Below are positions 1-7,674 of a DNA stretch of 64,000 nt, in pieces (the first letter of the stretch is position 1; each line of letters starts with the position of its first letter). This DNA comes from Oscillospiraceae bacterium (GTDB lineage: Bacteria > Bacillota > Clostridia > Oscillospirales > Acutalibacteraceae), in the NCBI GenBank assembly GCA_015066565.1, contig SVOB01000001.1, forward strand, positions 1-64,000, in the 5' to 3' direction. Both the position numbers and the translations under genes were made by a program. The notes beneath the pieces were generated by a model. It saw nothing but the letters and a program-made list of their open reading frames with translations. It was not told the origin of the DNA and ran no database searches.

Positions 1-46
1 AGTGATGTGTTCAGCTAAGCGATACTAATAGGTCGAGGGCTTGACC
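1..46 (+). rRNA. 23S ribosomal RNA, 3' end (partial)
   Basis: The first 46 bases match the conserved 3' terminus of bacterial 23S rRNA, including the block ACTAATAGGTCGAGGGC followed by TTGACC. The rest of the gene lies upstream of the window. No 5S rRNA gene is recognisable in the following 167 bases, so 5S is either unlinked or elsewhere in this operon. Confidence 0.93.
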
Positions 47-134
47 ATATTTCTTGGTTTCTTTTTTCTCTCTTTCTTCTTTTCTTGCTCCACTTTGTTC
101 AGTTTTTTGGGTGCGATTGACAAACCTAAAAATA

Positions 135-163
135 TACCTCCTGATTTTCAGGAGGTTTTTTAT
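135..163 (+). terminator. Intrinsic terminator downstream of 23S rRNA
   Basis: ACCTCCTGA and TCAGGAGGT form a 9-bp hairpin followed by a T-rich tail. It would end the rRNA transcript ahead of the NYN-LOTUS gene. The stretch between 47 and 134 holds a pyrimidine-rich tract and no gene. Confidence 0.85.
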
Positions 164-213
164 TTGTATTTATTGTTATTTTATGCTATATTATATTAAA
201 AAGGAGGTTTTAT

Positions 214-1134
214 ATGTCTGTTTCTAATATGAAAATAGCTTTGCTTATCGACGCAGATAATATTTCCGCTAAATATATAAAAACGATTTTTGACGAGCTT
301 GCAAAGAAAGGCACTGTTACATACCGTAGGGTCTATGCCGATTGGTCGTCAACAAGAACTAACGAATGGCAAAAGGTTCTTGTTGACCACAGTTTAACTG
401 CAATTCAGCAGTTCCCGTTTACAAAGGGTAAGAATGCTACCGATTCCGCTATGATAATTGACGCTATGGATATTCTTTACAGAAACGATTATCTTGACGC
501 TTTCTGTATTGCAACGAGCGACAGCGACTTTACTTCAATAGCAAATAAGCTTCGAGAGGCGGGAATGTATGTTATCGGTATGGGCGAACAGAAAACACCG
601 ATTTCCTTTGTTAACGCGTGTAGCGAGTTTAAATGGCTTGACGCGATTGAAACTGAAGATGACTCTGACGACAGCGATACGGATTCAGTTGTTACAAGTA
701 AGAAGAAAATCGCTCAGGCAGTTGAAGATTATATCCGTTCCGAAAGCGGAGAGGTTTATACAAGCGCATTAAAGAATTTTCTTAAAAATAAGTATCCCGG
801 TTTTGACGAAAGAAACTACGGTTATTCAAAATTCTCAAAATTCTTAAATGATTTTGATAATATTGAGACCTATGAAAAGGATATGAAGGTTCAGGTTAAA
901 GGCTCAAGGGTTGACAGCTCGGAAATCTATAATTATATTGATTCTCAGCGCCTTGCAACCAAGGATAAAACTATCAATATCGGCTTGCTTAAAAGCAATA
1001 TAGTTAAGATGTATCCTCATTTTAACGTAAAGGATTACGGTTACAGCTCAATGAAAAAGTTTTTGCAGAGTATTCTCGGCATTACTATTGAAGGCGACTA
1101 TGCCGTTCTACATAAGAAAAGCAGAAAACAGTAG
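214..1134 (+). CDS. NYN-domain putative RNase with two OST-HTH/LOTUS domains
   Basis: This is a 306-residue protein. Residues about 6-145 form a NYN/PIN-like nuclease domain with the expected acidic positions in LLIDADNIS, KNATDSAMIIDAMD and IATSDSDFTSIA. Two winged-helix OST-HTH/LOTUS modules follow (about 163-232 and 238-300), each ending in a similar YGYSKFSKFL / YGYSSMKKFL motif. LOTUS domains bind RNA, so the likely role is RNA-targeted cleavage or binding in the cytoplasm; the substrate is unknown. The start is set by AAGGAGG at 201-207. An acidic linker (EDDSDDSDTDS) joins the nuclease to the LOTUS part. Confidence 0.85.
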   Translation: MSVSNMKIALLIDADNISAKYIKTIFDELAKKGTVTYRRVYADWSSTRTNEWQKVLVDHSLTAIQQFPFTKGKNATDSAMIIDAMDILYRNDYLDAFCIATSDSDFTSIANKLREAGMYVIGMGEQKTPISFVNACSEFKWLDAIETEDDSDDSDTDSVVTSKKKIAQAVEDYIRSESGEVYTSALKNFLKNKYPGFDERNYGYSKFSKFLNDFDNIETYEKDMKVQVKGSRVDSSEIYNYIDSQRLATKDKTINIGLLKSNIVKMYPHFNVKDYGYSSMKKFLQSILGITIEGDYAVLHKKSRKQ

Positions 1135-1144
1135 GGGTTAAAAA

Positions 1145-1639
1145 ATGAATGAGATATTTCACAGAAGAAGCATAAGAAAATATCAGGACAGACCCGTTGA
1201 AAAAGAAAAGCTCGAAATGCTTTTGAGGGCTGCTATGGCGGCTCCGTCGGCTAAAAATCAGCAGCCGTGGGAGTTCTATCTTGTTACCGATAAAGAAAAG
1301 ATAGTTCAGTTATCGAAAACCAGCCCCTACGCTTCTTTTACCGATAAAGCGGCGGCGATGATAGTTCCCTGTTTTAAAAAGGATTGTATGATTCCCGAGT
1401 ACGCTCAGATTGACTTGAGTATTGCAACCGAAAATATCCTTCTCGAAGCCGATTCGTTAGGGCTCGGCGCGTGCTGGATAGGCACCTGCCCTCAGGAGGA
1501 GAGAATGACAGCAGTCGAAAAAGTCCTTGATATTCCTGAAAATCTCAGGGCATTCAGTATAGTTTCAATCGGCTATCCCGCTGAAGAGAGAAAGCAGCAG
1601 GACAGATTTGATAAAAACAGAATTCATTTTATTAAATAA
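1145..1639 (+). CDS. Nitroreductase family protein (FMN-dependent)
   Basis: A 164-residue protein of the short nitroreductase class. The N-terminal FHRRSIRKYQDRPV motif and SAKNQQPWEF are FMN-binding signatures, and LEADSLGLGACWIG is the usual glycine-rich segment. It probably catalyses NAD(P)H-dependent reduction of an unknown substrate using bound FMN. It begins ten bases after the NYN gene and is followed eleven bases later by the zinc-ribbon gene, so the three are probably co-transcribed. Confidence 0.88.
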   Translation: MNEIFHRRSIRKYQDRPVEKEKLEMLLRAAMAAPSAKNQQPWEFYLVTDKEKIVQLSKTSPYASFTDKAAAMIVPCFKKDCMIPEYAQIDLSIATENILLEADSLGLGACWIGTCPQEERMTAVEKVLDIPENLRAFSIVSIGYPAEERKQQDRFDKNRIHFIK

Positions 1640-1650
1640 GGAGATATATT

Positions 1651-2145
1651 ATGAAGTATTGTGCAAAATGCGGTAATATTATTGAGTCAGGCGTTGACGT
1701 TTGTCCCGAATGCGGTTATCCCGTAAACGAACCTGCGTCTCAGCCCGACGGAGTTTATCAGCAGGCAAACAATCAGCAGCAGGGCTATTATAATAACGCC
1801 TATCAACAGCCCTATTATCCTCAGCCAAATCCTGCCGCCGCGATGAACAGCGAAATTGAATCGGCTAATACGCTCGGTATTGTTTCGCTTGTGCTTTCGA
1901 TTATCGGCGGAACATTTCTTACGATTGCAGGTCTTGTTACGGGCATAATCTGTATGAACAAAATAAAGCCCTTTAAAAACGGCGATATTTTCCCGAATAA
2001 TCAGGCAAAGTCAGCTTACAGCCTCGGCAAAGCGGGAATGATTATTTCAATCGTTAAGCTCGCACTCGGCGTGATTATCGCAATAGCCTGGATAGTATTT
2101 ATAGTTGTTATGGGCGCAGGCGCAATGGGCGAATTTCTTTATTAA
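1651..2145 (+). CDS. Zinc-ribbon membrane protein, DUF4190-like
   Basis: 164 residues. The N-terminus is a zinc ribbon with paired CxxC motifs (YCAKCG and VCPECG, residues 3-21). A Q/P/Y/N-rich low-complexity linker runs to about residue 66. Two hydrophobic segments (about 74-97 and 130-156) flank a loop containing MNKIKPFKNGD, as in DUF4190-type proteins. No enzymatic function is evident. AAGGAGAT lies just before the start, and the terminator at 2164 closes this unit. Confidence 0.75.
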   Translation: MKYCAKCGNIIESGVDVCPECGYPVNEPASQPDGVYQQANNQQQGYYNNAYQQPYYPQPNPAAAMNSEIESANTLGIVSLVLSIIGGTFLTIAGLVTGIICMNKIKPFKNGDIFPNNQAKSAYSLGKAGMIISIVKLALGVIIAIAWIVFIVVMGAGAMGEFLY

Positions 2146-2163
2146 ACAATAACAAACAATAAA

Positions 2164-2208
2164 AAAAGGTCTGATGTGAATTATCACATCAGACCTTTTA
2201 TTTTTTTT
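2164..2208. terminator. Bidirectional intrinsic terminator
   Basis: A 16-bp perfect stem (2164-2179 with 2184-2199, loop ATTA) has A-rich and T-rich flanks on its two sides. It lies between the convergent zinc-ribbon and aquaporin genes and can serve both. Confidence 0.93.
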
Positions 2209-2211
2209 CAA

Positions 2212-2904
2212 TTATTCTTTTGAGCTTTCAAGGAACTTGTAGCAGAGAGCTGCGAGCGCAGCGCCTACAAACGGACCTACAATGAATACCCAGAGTGAAG
2301 CGAGAGCGTCGCCGCCTGCGAAAACAGCGGGAGCAATACTTCTTGCAGGGTTAACTGATGTGCCTGTAAGACCGATTCCGAGAATATGAACAAGTGTAAG
2401 CGTAAGACCTATAATGAGACCGCCGAAGGAACCGTGGTTGCCTTTTTTGCTTGTAACACCGAGAATGGTGAGAACAAACGCAAAGGTAAGAACGATTTCA
2501 ACAATAAGACCTGCAACTGCGCTGCCGTTTACTCCGCCGAGACCGTTAGCGCCGAAACCGCCCGTCTTGTCTTCAACGCCGCCGAGAGTGAAAATCGCAT
2601 AAAGGATTCCGCTTCCCGCGAAAGCGCCGAGGCACTGGGAAATAATGTAGCCAATAAAATCTTTAACGCTCATGCCGCCGCTGATGAGAACTCCGAGGGA
2701 AACAGCAGGGTTGATATGACAACCCGAAATGTTACCTACGCAGTAAGCCATACCGACGATAACAAGACCGAACGCAAGAGCGGTAAGGATATATCCGCCG
2801 CCGTTTGCCGCGTCACAGCCAACGAGCATCGCGGTTCCGCAACCGAAGGTTACAAGAACGCATGTGCCGATAAACTCGGCAATGTACTTTTTAATTGAAG
2901 CCAT
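2212..2904 (-). CDS. Aquaporin / MIP family channel
   Basis: 230 residues with six hydrophobic helices. Both MIP signature loops are present: GCHINPAVSLGV (first NPA) and TSVNPARSIAPAV (second NPA, followed by R). The N-terminal KKYIAEFIGTCVLV is typical of the AqpZ branch. It forms a membrane channel for water or small neutral solutes; the selectivity filter cannot be assigned with confidence by eye. AAAAGGAGTG precedes the start. It is monocistronic between its own promoter and a bidirectional terminator. Confidence 0.93.
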   Translation of the reverse strand: MASIKKYIAEFIGTCVLVTFGCGTAMLVGCDAANGGGYILTALAFGLVIVGMAYCVGNISGCHINPAVSLGVLISGGMSVKDFIGYIISQCLGAFAGSGILYAIFTLGGVEDKTGGFGANGLGGVNGSAVAGLIVEIVLTFAFVLTILGVTSKKGNHGSFGGLIIGLTLTLVHILGIGLTGTSVNPARSIAPAVFAGGDALASLWVFIVGPFVGAALAALCYKFLESSKE

Positions 2905-2940
2905 AATAACACTCCTTTTAATTAATATTATTACATTTAT

Positions 2941-2968
2941 ATTATAGCACTTTTGAAAAAGAATACAA
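2941..2968 (-). promoter_or_regulatory. Aquaporin gene promoter
   Basis: On the minus strand, TTGTAT (2963-2968), a 16-bp spacer and TATAAT (2941-2946) preceded by TGC form an extended -10 promoter about 37 bp before the start codon. Confidence 0.65.
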
Positions 2969-3002
2969 TATGTTTGTTAACACTATATATTTAAATATTA
3001 TT

Positions 3003-3282
3003 GTAGGGGACGGCGTCTCGACGTCCCGTTATTATTATCAAATTCAAAACGGACGAGCAATGCTCGTCCCTACGGTATAATATAAAAAATGAAACCGTAG
3101 GGGCGACCTGTGGTCGCCCGCAAACCAGCCTCCCTTGTGCAAAGGGAGGTGTCACGCAAGGCGTGACGGAGGGATTGTCAAAGCCCGCAAAATTAGATAT
3201 TATTTTTTTGGAGCGTCGAGGTCGCCGCTCCCTACAAAAGCCTATTGATAGTTTTTTCGTAGGGGCGACCTTTGGTCGCCCG
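3003..3282. repeat. Cluster of five REP-like palindromes plus one two-hairpin repeat
   Basis: Five short palindromic units occur at 3003-3028, 3049-3073, 3095-3120, 3210-3235 and 3258-3282. Four carry a GTAGGGG or CCCTAC end followed by a GC-rich hairpin, for example GGGGCGACC with GGTCGCCC. Units differ in their stems but keep self-complementarity. A different repeat at 3129-3180 sits in the middle (CCTCCCTTG with CAAAGGGAGG, then GTCACGC with GCGTGAC, then GGAGGGATTG); related copies lie at 43525-43577 and 43670-43720. They look like dispersed non-coding repeats. No gene is seen in 2905-3521. Confidence 0.85.
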
Positions 3283-3322
3283 TTTTTTATTGACTTATTA
3301 ATTATTAAATGATAAAATAAAA

Positions 3323-3463
3323 TTGCCAAATAATTATACAAATGAATAATATGTTTTTTTCGCACCAATAATAGCGGCGTACTTTTTTATATTGATAAAA
3401 ATGTATGCTCTATAAATATTGCTGCTATATTGGTGTGCGTATTTGTATAATTGTTTGGCGACA
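3323..3463. repeat. MITE-like long imperfect inverted repeat
   Basis: The left arm (about 3323-3343, then 3361-3378) and the right arm (about 3421-3439, then 3441-3460) are inverted copies: GCCAAATAATTATACAAAT on the left matches the complement of ATTTGTATAATTGTTTGGC on the right, and CGCACCAATAATAGC pairs with GCTATATTGGTGTGCG. The roughly 45-bp centre has no ORF. The size and terminal inverted repeats suggest a decayed miniature element. Confidence 0.5.
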
Positions 3464-3481
3464 GTTGGAGCAACGTTTTTT

Positions 3482-3513
3482 GTGCGTAGCTTCGGCTACG
3501 CACTTTTTGTTTT
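3482..3513 (+). terminator. Leader terminator abutting a ribosome binding site
   Basis: GTGCGTAGC and GCTACGCAC form a 9-bp stem capped by TTCG (3482-3503), followed by TTTTTGTTTT. The AAGGAGA ribosome binding site of the next gene begins at 3514, directly after the T-tract. Transcripts reaching that gene from upstream must read through this hairpin. Confidence 0.8.
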
Positions 3514-3527
3514 AAGGAGATATGCCT

Positions 3528-3998
3528 ATGAATGTATGGATTATTAATCTTAAAGATAATAGCGGTGATGGCTCAAAAAAGAATACACCATATAAATTTG
3601 AATTTTGCAAAGATAAATCTATAATCGGGATTGGCTGGCGTGATCCAATTGATAATAATAACAAGGATTATCAAAATGCTTTACAATGCCTTGAAAAAAT
3701 GAAAAAAGATGATCTTGTATGGACAAGACATCCGCAAGATAAGGATTATTATTTGTGCAAGGTTATTGGTGATTTAGTTATCTTACATAAAAATATTCCT
3801 ACTGGTATTAATGAGCAAGAGTATTTTATTCAAGATATTTCAGCTTATCGCAAAGTCAAATTTTATAAATTAAAGTGTAATGTTAAAAACTTAATTGATT
3901 ATAAAAAATTGATTTCAAGGTCAACAGCAAGAGCCGTTTTTGACACAAAAATAATTGAACTTACAGAAGATATTATTACGAGAGAAGGTATACAATGA
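3528..3998 (+). CDS. EVE/PUA-like domain protein, unknown function
   Basis: 156 residues from the ATG at 3528, chosen because AAGGAGA (3514-3520) is 7 bases from it and only 1 base from the earlier ATG at 3522. The opening MNVWIINLKDN, the GIGWRDP segment and LVWTRHPQDKDYYLCKVIG resemble the EVE/PUA-like domains attached to some modification-dependent restriction enzymes, which bind modified bases. There is no nuclease motif. It overlaps the next gene by four bases (ATGA), so the two are translationally coupled. Base composition is markedly AT-rich. The family assignment is tentative. Confidence 0.5.
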   Translation: MNVWIINLKDNSGDGSKKNTPYKFEFCKDKSIIGIGWRDPIDNNNKDYQNALQCLEKMKKDDLVWTRHPQDKDYYLCKVIGDLVILHKNIPTGINEQEYFIQDISAYRKVKFYKLKCNVKNLIDYKKLISRSTARAVFDTKIIELTEDIITREGIQ

Positions 3999-6900
3999 AA
4001 AAGTTATTATCAATACTACTTGTGTTGATTATTATATCAACATCTTCATTAACGACAATAATCTCTTTTGCAGATACAAGTGGTGATTGGGAATATACAG
4101 TTTCAAACAACACCGTTACAATAACAAAATACAAGGGTTCCGCTCAGGAATTAACTGTTCCTGCAACACTTGGAAGAATAAGCGTTGCAACCATTGGAGC
4201 AAGAGCATTTGAGGGCTGTGAATCTTTAACAAGTATAACTATTTCAAATGGTATAACAGAGATAAAAGAAAATGCGTTTTCAGAATGTAAATACCTTACG
4301 AATATTTATATTCCAGAAAGTGTTACAAGCATAGGAAATTCAGCGTTTTATAAATGTACTTCTTTAACGAGCGTGAATATTCCAGGGAATGTAAATAATA
4401 TAAGTAATTCGATGTTTAATAACTGTACAGCCCTTTTGAGTGTTGATATTCCATCGGGGTGTAAAACAATAAACAACCGTGCATTTTATAAATGCGAATC
4501 ATTGAAAACAATAGTAATTCCTGATGGAGTAACATCTATTGGGGAGTATGCATTTTATAATTGCACTGCGTTGTCAAGCATAACTATCCCGGACAGTGTA
4601 ATAAGTGTTGGGGAAAACGCAATGTATGGTTGCAATATTGAAAAAGTTTTCTTATCGAGTGTTTCAATTTTATGCAATGAGAATATGAGAGATAACCTTT
4701 TTGCTAGAGCAGGATACTCTTCTTCAAAATATGATTTATACATTAACAATCGATTGGCTACTGAAATCGTAATTCCAGCTAGTGTGGGAACTATAGCGAG
4801 AGGAGCGTTTTATAATTGCAAATCTATAAAAAATGTTATTATAGAGAATGGAGTTTCAAGTATAAATGATTATGCATTTAATAGTTGCAAATCACTTGAA
4901 AGCATTATAATCCCTGAAAGCGTTGTATCTATAGGGGAATTTTCGTTTAGCGGATGTGAATCACTTGAAAGCATTAAAATTCCAAATAGTATAACAACTA
5001 TCGAAAATAATTCATTTGTTAATTGCTCTTCACTTTCAAGTGTTACTATTCCAAATAGTGTAAGAACTATTAGCGATTCTGCATTTAGAGATTGCACATC
5101 ACTAAAAAACATAGATATTCCAAATGGTGTTACTGATATTGGGAAGTTTGCATTTGCTGGGGCTGGACTTACAAGTATAACTATTCCAGATAGTCTGAAG
5201 ACTATTGGTCAAGGAGCATTTGCATGCGATAATGTTTATAAGATTGATATACCGGATTTAAAATATTTTTGCGATAGTGAATTGAGAGCAGCATTTTCTA
5301 GATTCACTAGTTATTATTTATACATTGCAGGCGAACTTGTCACAGATTTAATAATTCCCAATGAAATAACCAGCATTGGAGAGGATGCATTTCGAAACTG
5401 CATTTCATTAAAAAGTGTAACTATTCCGAATACTGTTACGAGTATTGGTGCATATGCTTTTTATAGTTGCAAATCCTTAAAAAGCGTAGCAATCCCTGAT
5501 ACTGTTACAAGCATAGATGACTATGCTTTTTGCCATTGCACAGAATTAACTGATATTAATATTCCTTATGGGGTTGTAAGTATTGGTGATTGGGCCTTTT
5601 GTGAGTGCTCAAAACTAGCAGAATTAAATATCCCAAACAGTGTTACAAGCATTGGTAACTATGCATTTGATAAATGTTCATCGCTTACAAGTTTGACAAT
5701 ACCCAATGGAGTAACAACTATTGGCGATGAATCATTTAGGGATTGCACATCAATGGCAAGTATATCGATTCCTGATAGTATAACAAGTATGGGCAATAAT
5801 GTTTTTGGAAATTGTCCATCACTTTGCAAAATAAATCTTAACCTTGAAAGCGTAAAAATACTCTGTGATGAAAACACATTTTTATATCCTAATAATTCTA
5901 TTCCCAGAAATTTTTACGCTGACTATTTAAGCAGTTTATATTCAATAGATTATTACATCAATGGAGAACTTGTAACGAATGTCATAATTCCTTATGACAT
6001 GGCTGGAAATGGTTTTATTAATTGTAAATCTTTAAAAAAAGCAACAATATCTGAAGGTGTAAAATCTATATATGGAAGAGGATTTCAAGGATGTTCAGCA
6101 TTAGAAAGCGTAACCATCCCAAGTAGTTTGAAAAATATCGGTGGAAGTTCTTTCAGCGGATGCATATCACTTAAAAACATAACACTTCCAGAAGGGTTGT
6201 CAAGTATTGGTTATCACGCTTTTTATGATTGTAAATCGCTCACGGAAATAACGATTCCCTTTAGTTGCACATACATTGGAGAAGGAGCATTTGATGCTTC
6301 CGGAATACAAATTATATATGGATATCTTAATTCATATGCACAAACATATGCCAATGAAAATGGTTATACTTTTATAGCCCTTGATTGCGAACAGCACGAA
6401 AACAATCATTGGGTAGTAACGAAGGAAGCAACCTGTACGGAAGATGGAACAAAAGAATGTGTGTGTAATAATTGTTTGACTGTGCTCACAAGTCAAACAA
6501 TACCAGCTCTGGGCCATAATTATACAACAGAAATAGTTGCGCCTACTTGCACAGAGCAGGGATATACGCTTCACACCTGTTCGCGTTGTGATGACAGTTA
6601 TATTGATAGTTACGTTTCAGCTATCGGACATTCAATAGGAAATTGGGTAACTACAAGAGCTGCAACTTGTACCCAAAACGGTGAAAAAGTTAAATATTGC
6701 ACAGAATGTGGCGAGATTGTTGCAACCGATTCAATTCCCGCAAAAGGACATCATTTCAACGATTTAGTTGTTGAACCGACATGTACTAACCAAGGCTTTA
6801 CAAGACATATGTGCTCTGTTTGTGGTTATGAATACATAGATGCATATGTTTCTGCCATCTGCCACACTCCGGGCGAATGGGAAGTAATCAAAGAAGCGAC

Positions 6901-7618
6901 TTATGATGATAACGGAGAAAAAGTCATTAAGTGTTTAACTTGCGGTGAAATACTTGAGACAGAATCAATATCTAAGCTTGTTAAAAATGGTTGGTTTACT
7001 TATGACAACAAAACCTATTACTATATTAACGGTGAAATGATGACAAACAGGCTTATGGAAATTGACGGAAAGAAGTATTATTTCGGCAAAGACGGAGCTA
7101 TGTATACAAAGAGGCTCATCTCCGTCAGCGGAAAGAAATACTATATGGGAGCCGACGGCGCGGCTTATACAAAGAGATTAATTTCAGTCAGCGGCAAAAA
7201 GTATTATATGGGTGCTGACGGTGTTGCCTATACAAGCAGACTTATTTCCGTAAACGGTAAGAAGTATTATATGGGAAAAGACGGAGTTGCTTATACGAAA
7301 CGTCTAATCTCAGTTGACGGAAAGAAATATTATATGGGCTCTGACGGCGTAGCCTACACAAGCAAGCTCATATCCGTAAACGGCAAGAAATACTATATGG
7401 GTAAAGACGGCGTAGCATACAAGTCAAAACTCATTTCCGTTAGCGGTAAAAAGTATTATATCGGTTCCGATTGCGTTGCTTATAAGAGTAAGTTTGCTTC
7501 ACTCAGCGGTAAGAAATACTATTTCGGCTCGGACTGCGTAATGTATAAGAGCAAGACATTCTCCGTAAATGGCGTTAAGTGGAAAGCAGATTCAAAAGGC
7601 GTTTGTAAAAAAGCGTAA
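3995..7618 (+). CDS. Large surface protein: BspA-like LRR_5 repeats, CxxC repeats and YG-type wall-binding repeats
   Basis: 1207 residues. A signal peptide covers about 1-27. Residues about 35-790 contain many roughly 23-residue BspA-type leucine-rich repeats of the form SIGxxAFxxCxSLxxIxIP. Residues about 800-990 contain four repeats with PTC/ATC, a CxxC pair and a GH motif. The last ~210 residues are ten 21-residue units (RLISVNGKKYYMGKDGVAYTK type), like wall- or glucan-binding repeats, ending in a Cys-containing cap. There is no LPXTG motif, so the C-terminal repeats probably hold it in the wall. A role in adhesion is an inference. The LRR part is AT-rich while the C-terminal repeats are GC-richer, suggesting a mosaic gene. 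Confidence 0.85.
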   Translation: MKKLLSILLVLIIISTSSLTTIISFADTSGDWEYTVSNNTVTITKYKGSAQELTVPATLGRISVATIGARAFEGCESLTSITISNGITEIKENAFSECKYLTNIYIPESVTSIGNSAFYKCTSLTSVNIPGNVNNISNSMFNNCTALLSVDIPSGCKTINNRAFYKCESLKTIVIPDGVTSIGEYAFYNCTALSSITIPDSVISVGENAMYGCNIEKVFLSSVSILCNENMRDNLFARAGYSSSKYDLYINNRLATEIVIPASVGTIARGAFYNCKSIKNVIIENGVSSINDYAFNSCKSLESIIIPESVVSIGEFSFSGCESLESIKIPNSITTIENNSFVNCSSLSSVTIPNSVRTISDSAFRDCTSLKNIDIPNGVTDIGKFAFAGAGLTSITIPDSLKTIGQGAFACDNVYKIDIPDLKYFCDSELRAAFSRFTSYYLYIAGELVTDLIIPNEITSIGEDAFRNCISLKSVTIPNTVTSIGAYAFYSCKSLKSVAIPDTVTSIDDYAFCHCTELTDINIPYGVVSIGDWAFCECSKLAELNIPNSVTSIGNYAFDKCSSLTSLTIPNGVTTIGDESFRDCTSMASISIPDSITSMGNNVFGNCPSLCKINLNLESVKILCDENTFLYPNNSIPRNFYADYLSSLYSIDYYINGELVTNVIIPYDMAGNGFINCKSLKKATISEGVKSIYGRGFQGCSALESVTIPSSLKNIGGSSFSGCISLKNITLPEGLSSIGYHAFYDCKSLTEITIPFSCTYIGEGAFDASGIQIIYGYLNSYAQTYANENGYTFIALDCEQHENNHWVVTKEATCTEDGTKECVCNNCLTVLTSQTIPALGHNYTTEIVAPTCTEQGYTLHTCSRCDDSYIDSYVSAIGHSIGNWVTTRAATCTQNGEKVKYCTECGEIVATDSIPAKGHHFNDLVVEPTCTNQGFTRHMCSVCGYEYIDAYVSAICHTPGEWEVIKEATYDDNGEKVIKCLTCGEILETESISKLVKNGWFTYDNKTYYYINGEMMTNRLMEIDGKKYYFGKDGAMYTKRLISVSGKKYYMGADGAAYTKRLISVSGKKYYMGADGVAYTSRLISVNGKKYYMGKDGVAYTKRLISVDGKKYYMGSDGVAYTSKLISVNGKKYYMGKDGVAYKSKLISVSGKKYYIGSDCVAYKSKFASLSGKKYYFGSDCVMYKSKTFSVNGVKWKADSKGVCKKA

Positions 7619-7634
7619 AACAAATAAATAAAAA

Positions 7635-7660
7635 ACAGCCACCTCGTTTGAGGTGGCTGT
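7635..7660. terminator. Terminator between convergent genes
   Basis: ACAGCCACCTC and GAGGTGGCTGT form an 11-bp stem with loop GTTT. The minus-strand side has a good T-run (for the SUF pair). The plus-strand tail is weak (TACTTTAATAA). Confidence 0.8.
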
Positions 7661-7674
7661 TACTTTAATAACCT

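Noticed and set aside
2386-2898. 170-residue open frame on the plus strand
   Set aside because: It is the shadow of the aquaporin gene; composition is unnatural (N/K/A/E-rich with no hydrophobic core), and the aquaporin has both NPA motifs on the other strand.
2991-3368. 125-residue minus-strand open frame
   Set aside because: It runs through five palindromic repeats and the MITE-like arm. The translation is repeat-derived (R/P-rich) with no RBS, so it is not a gene.
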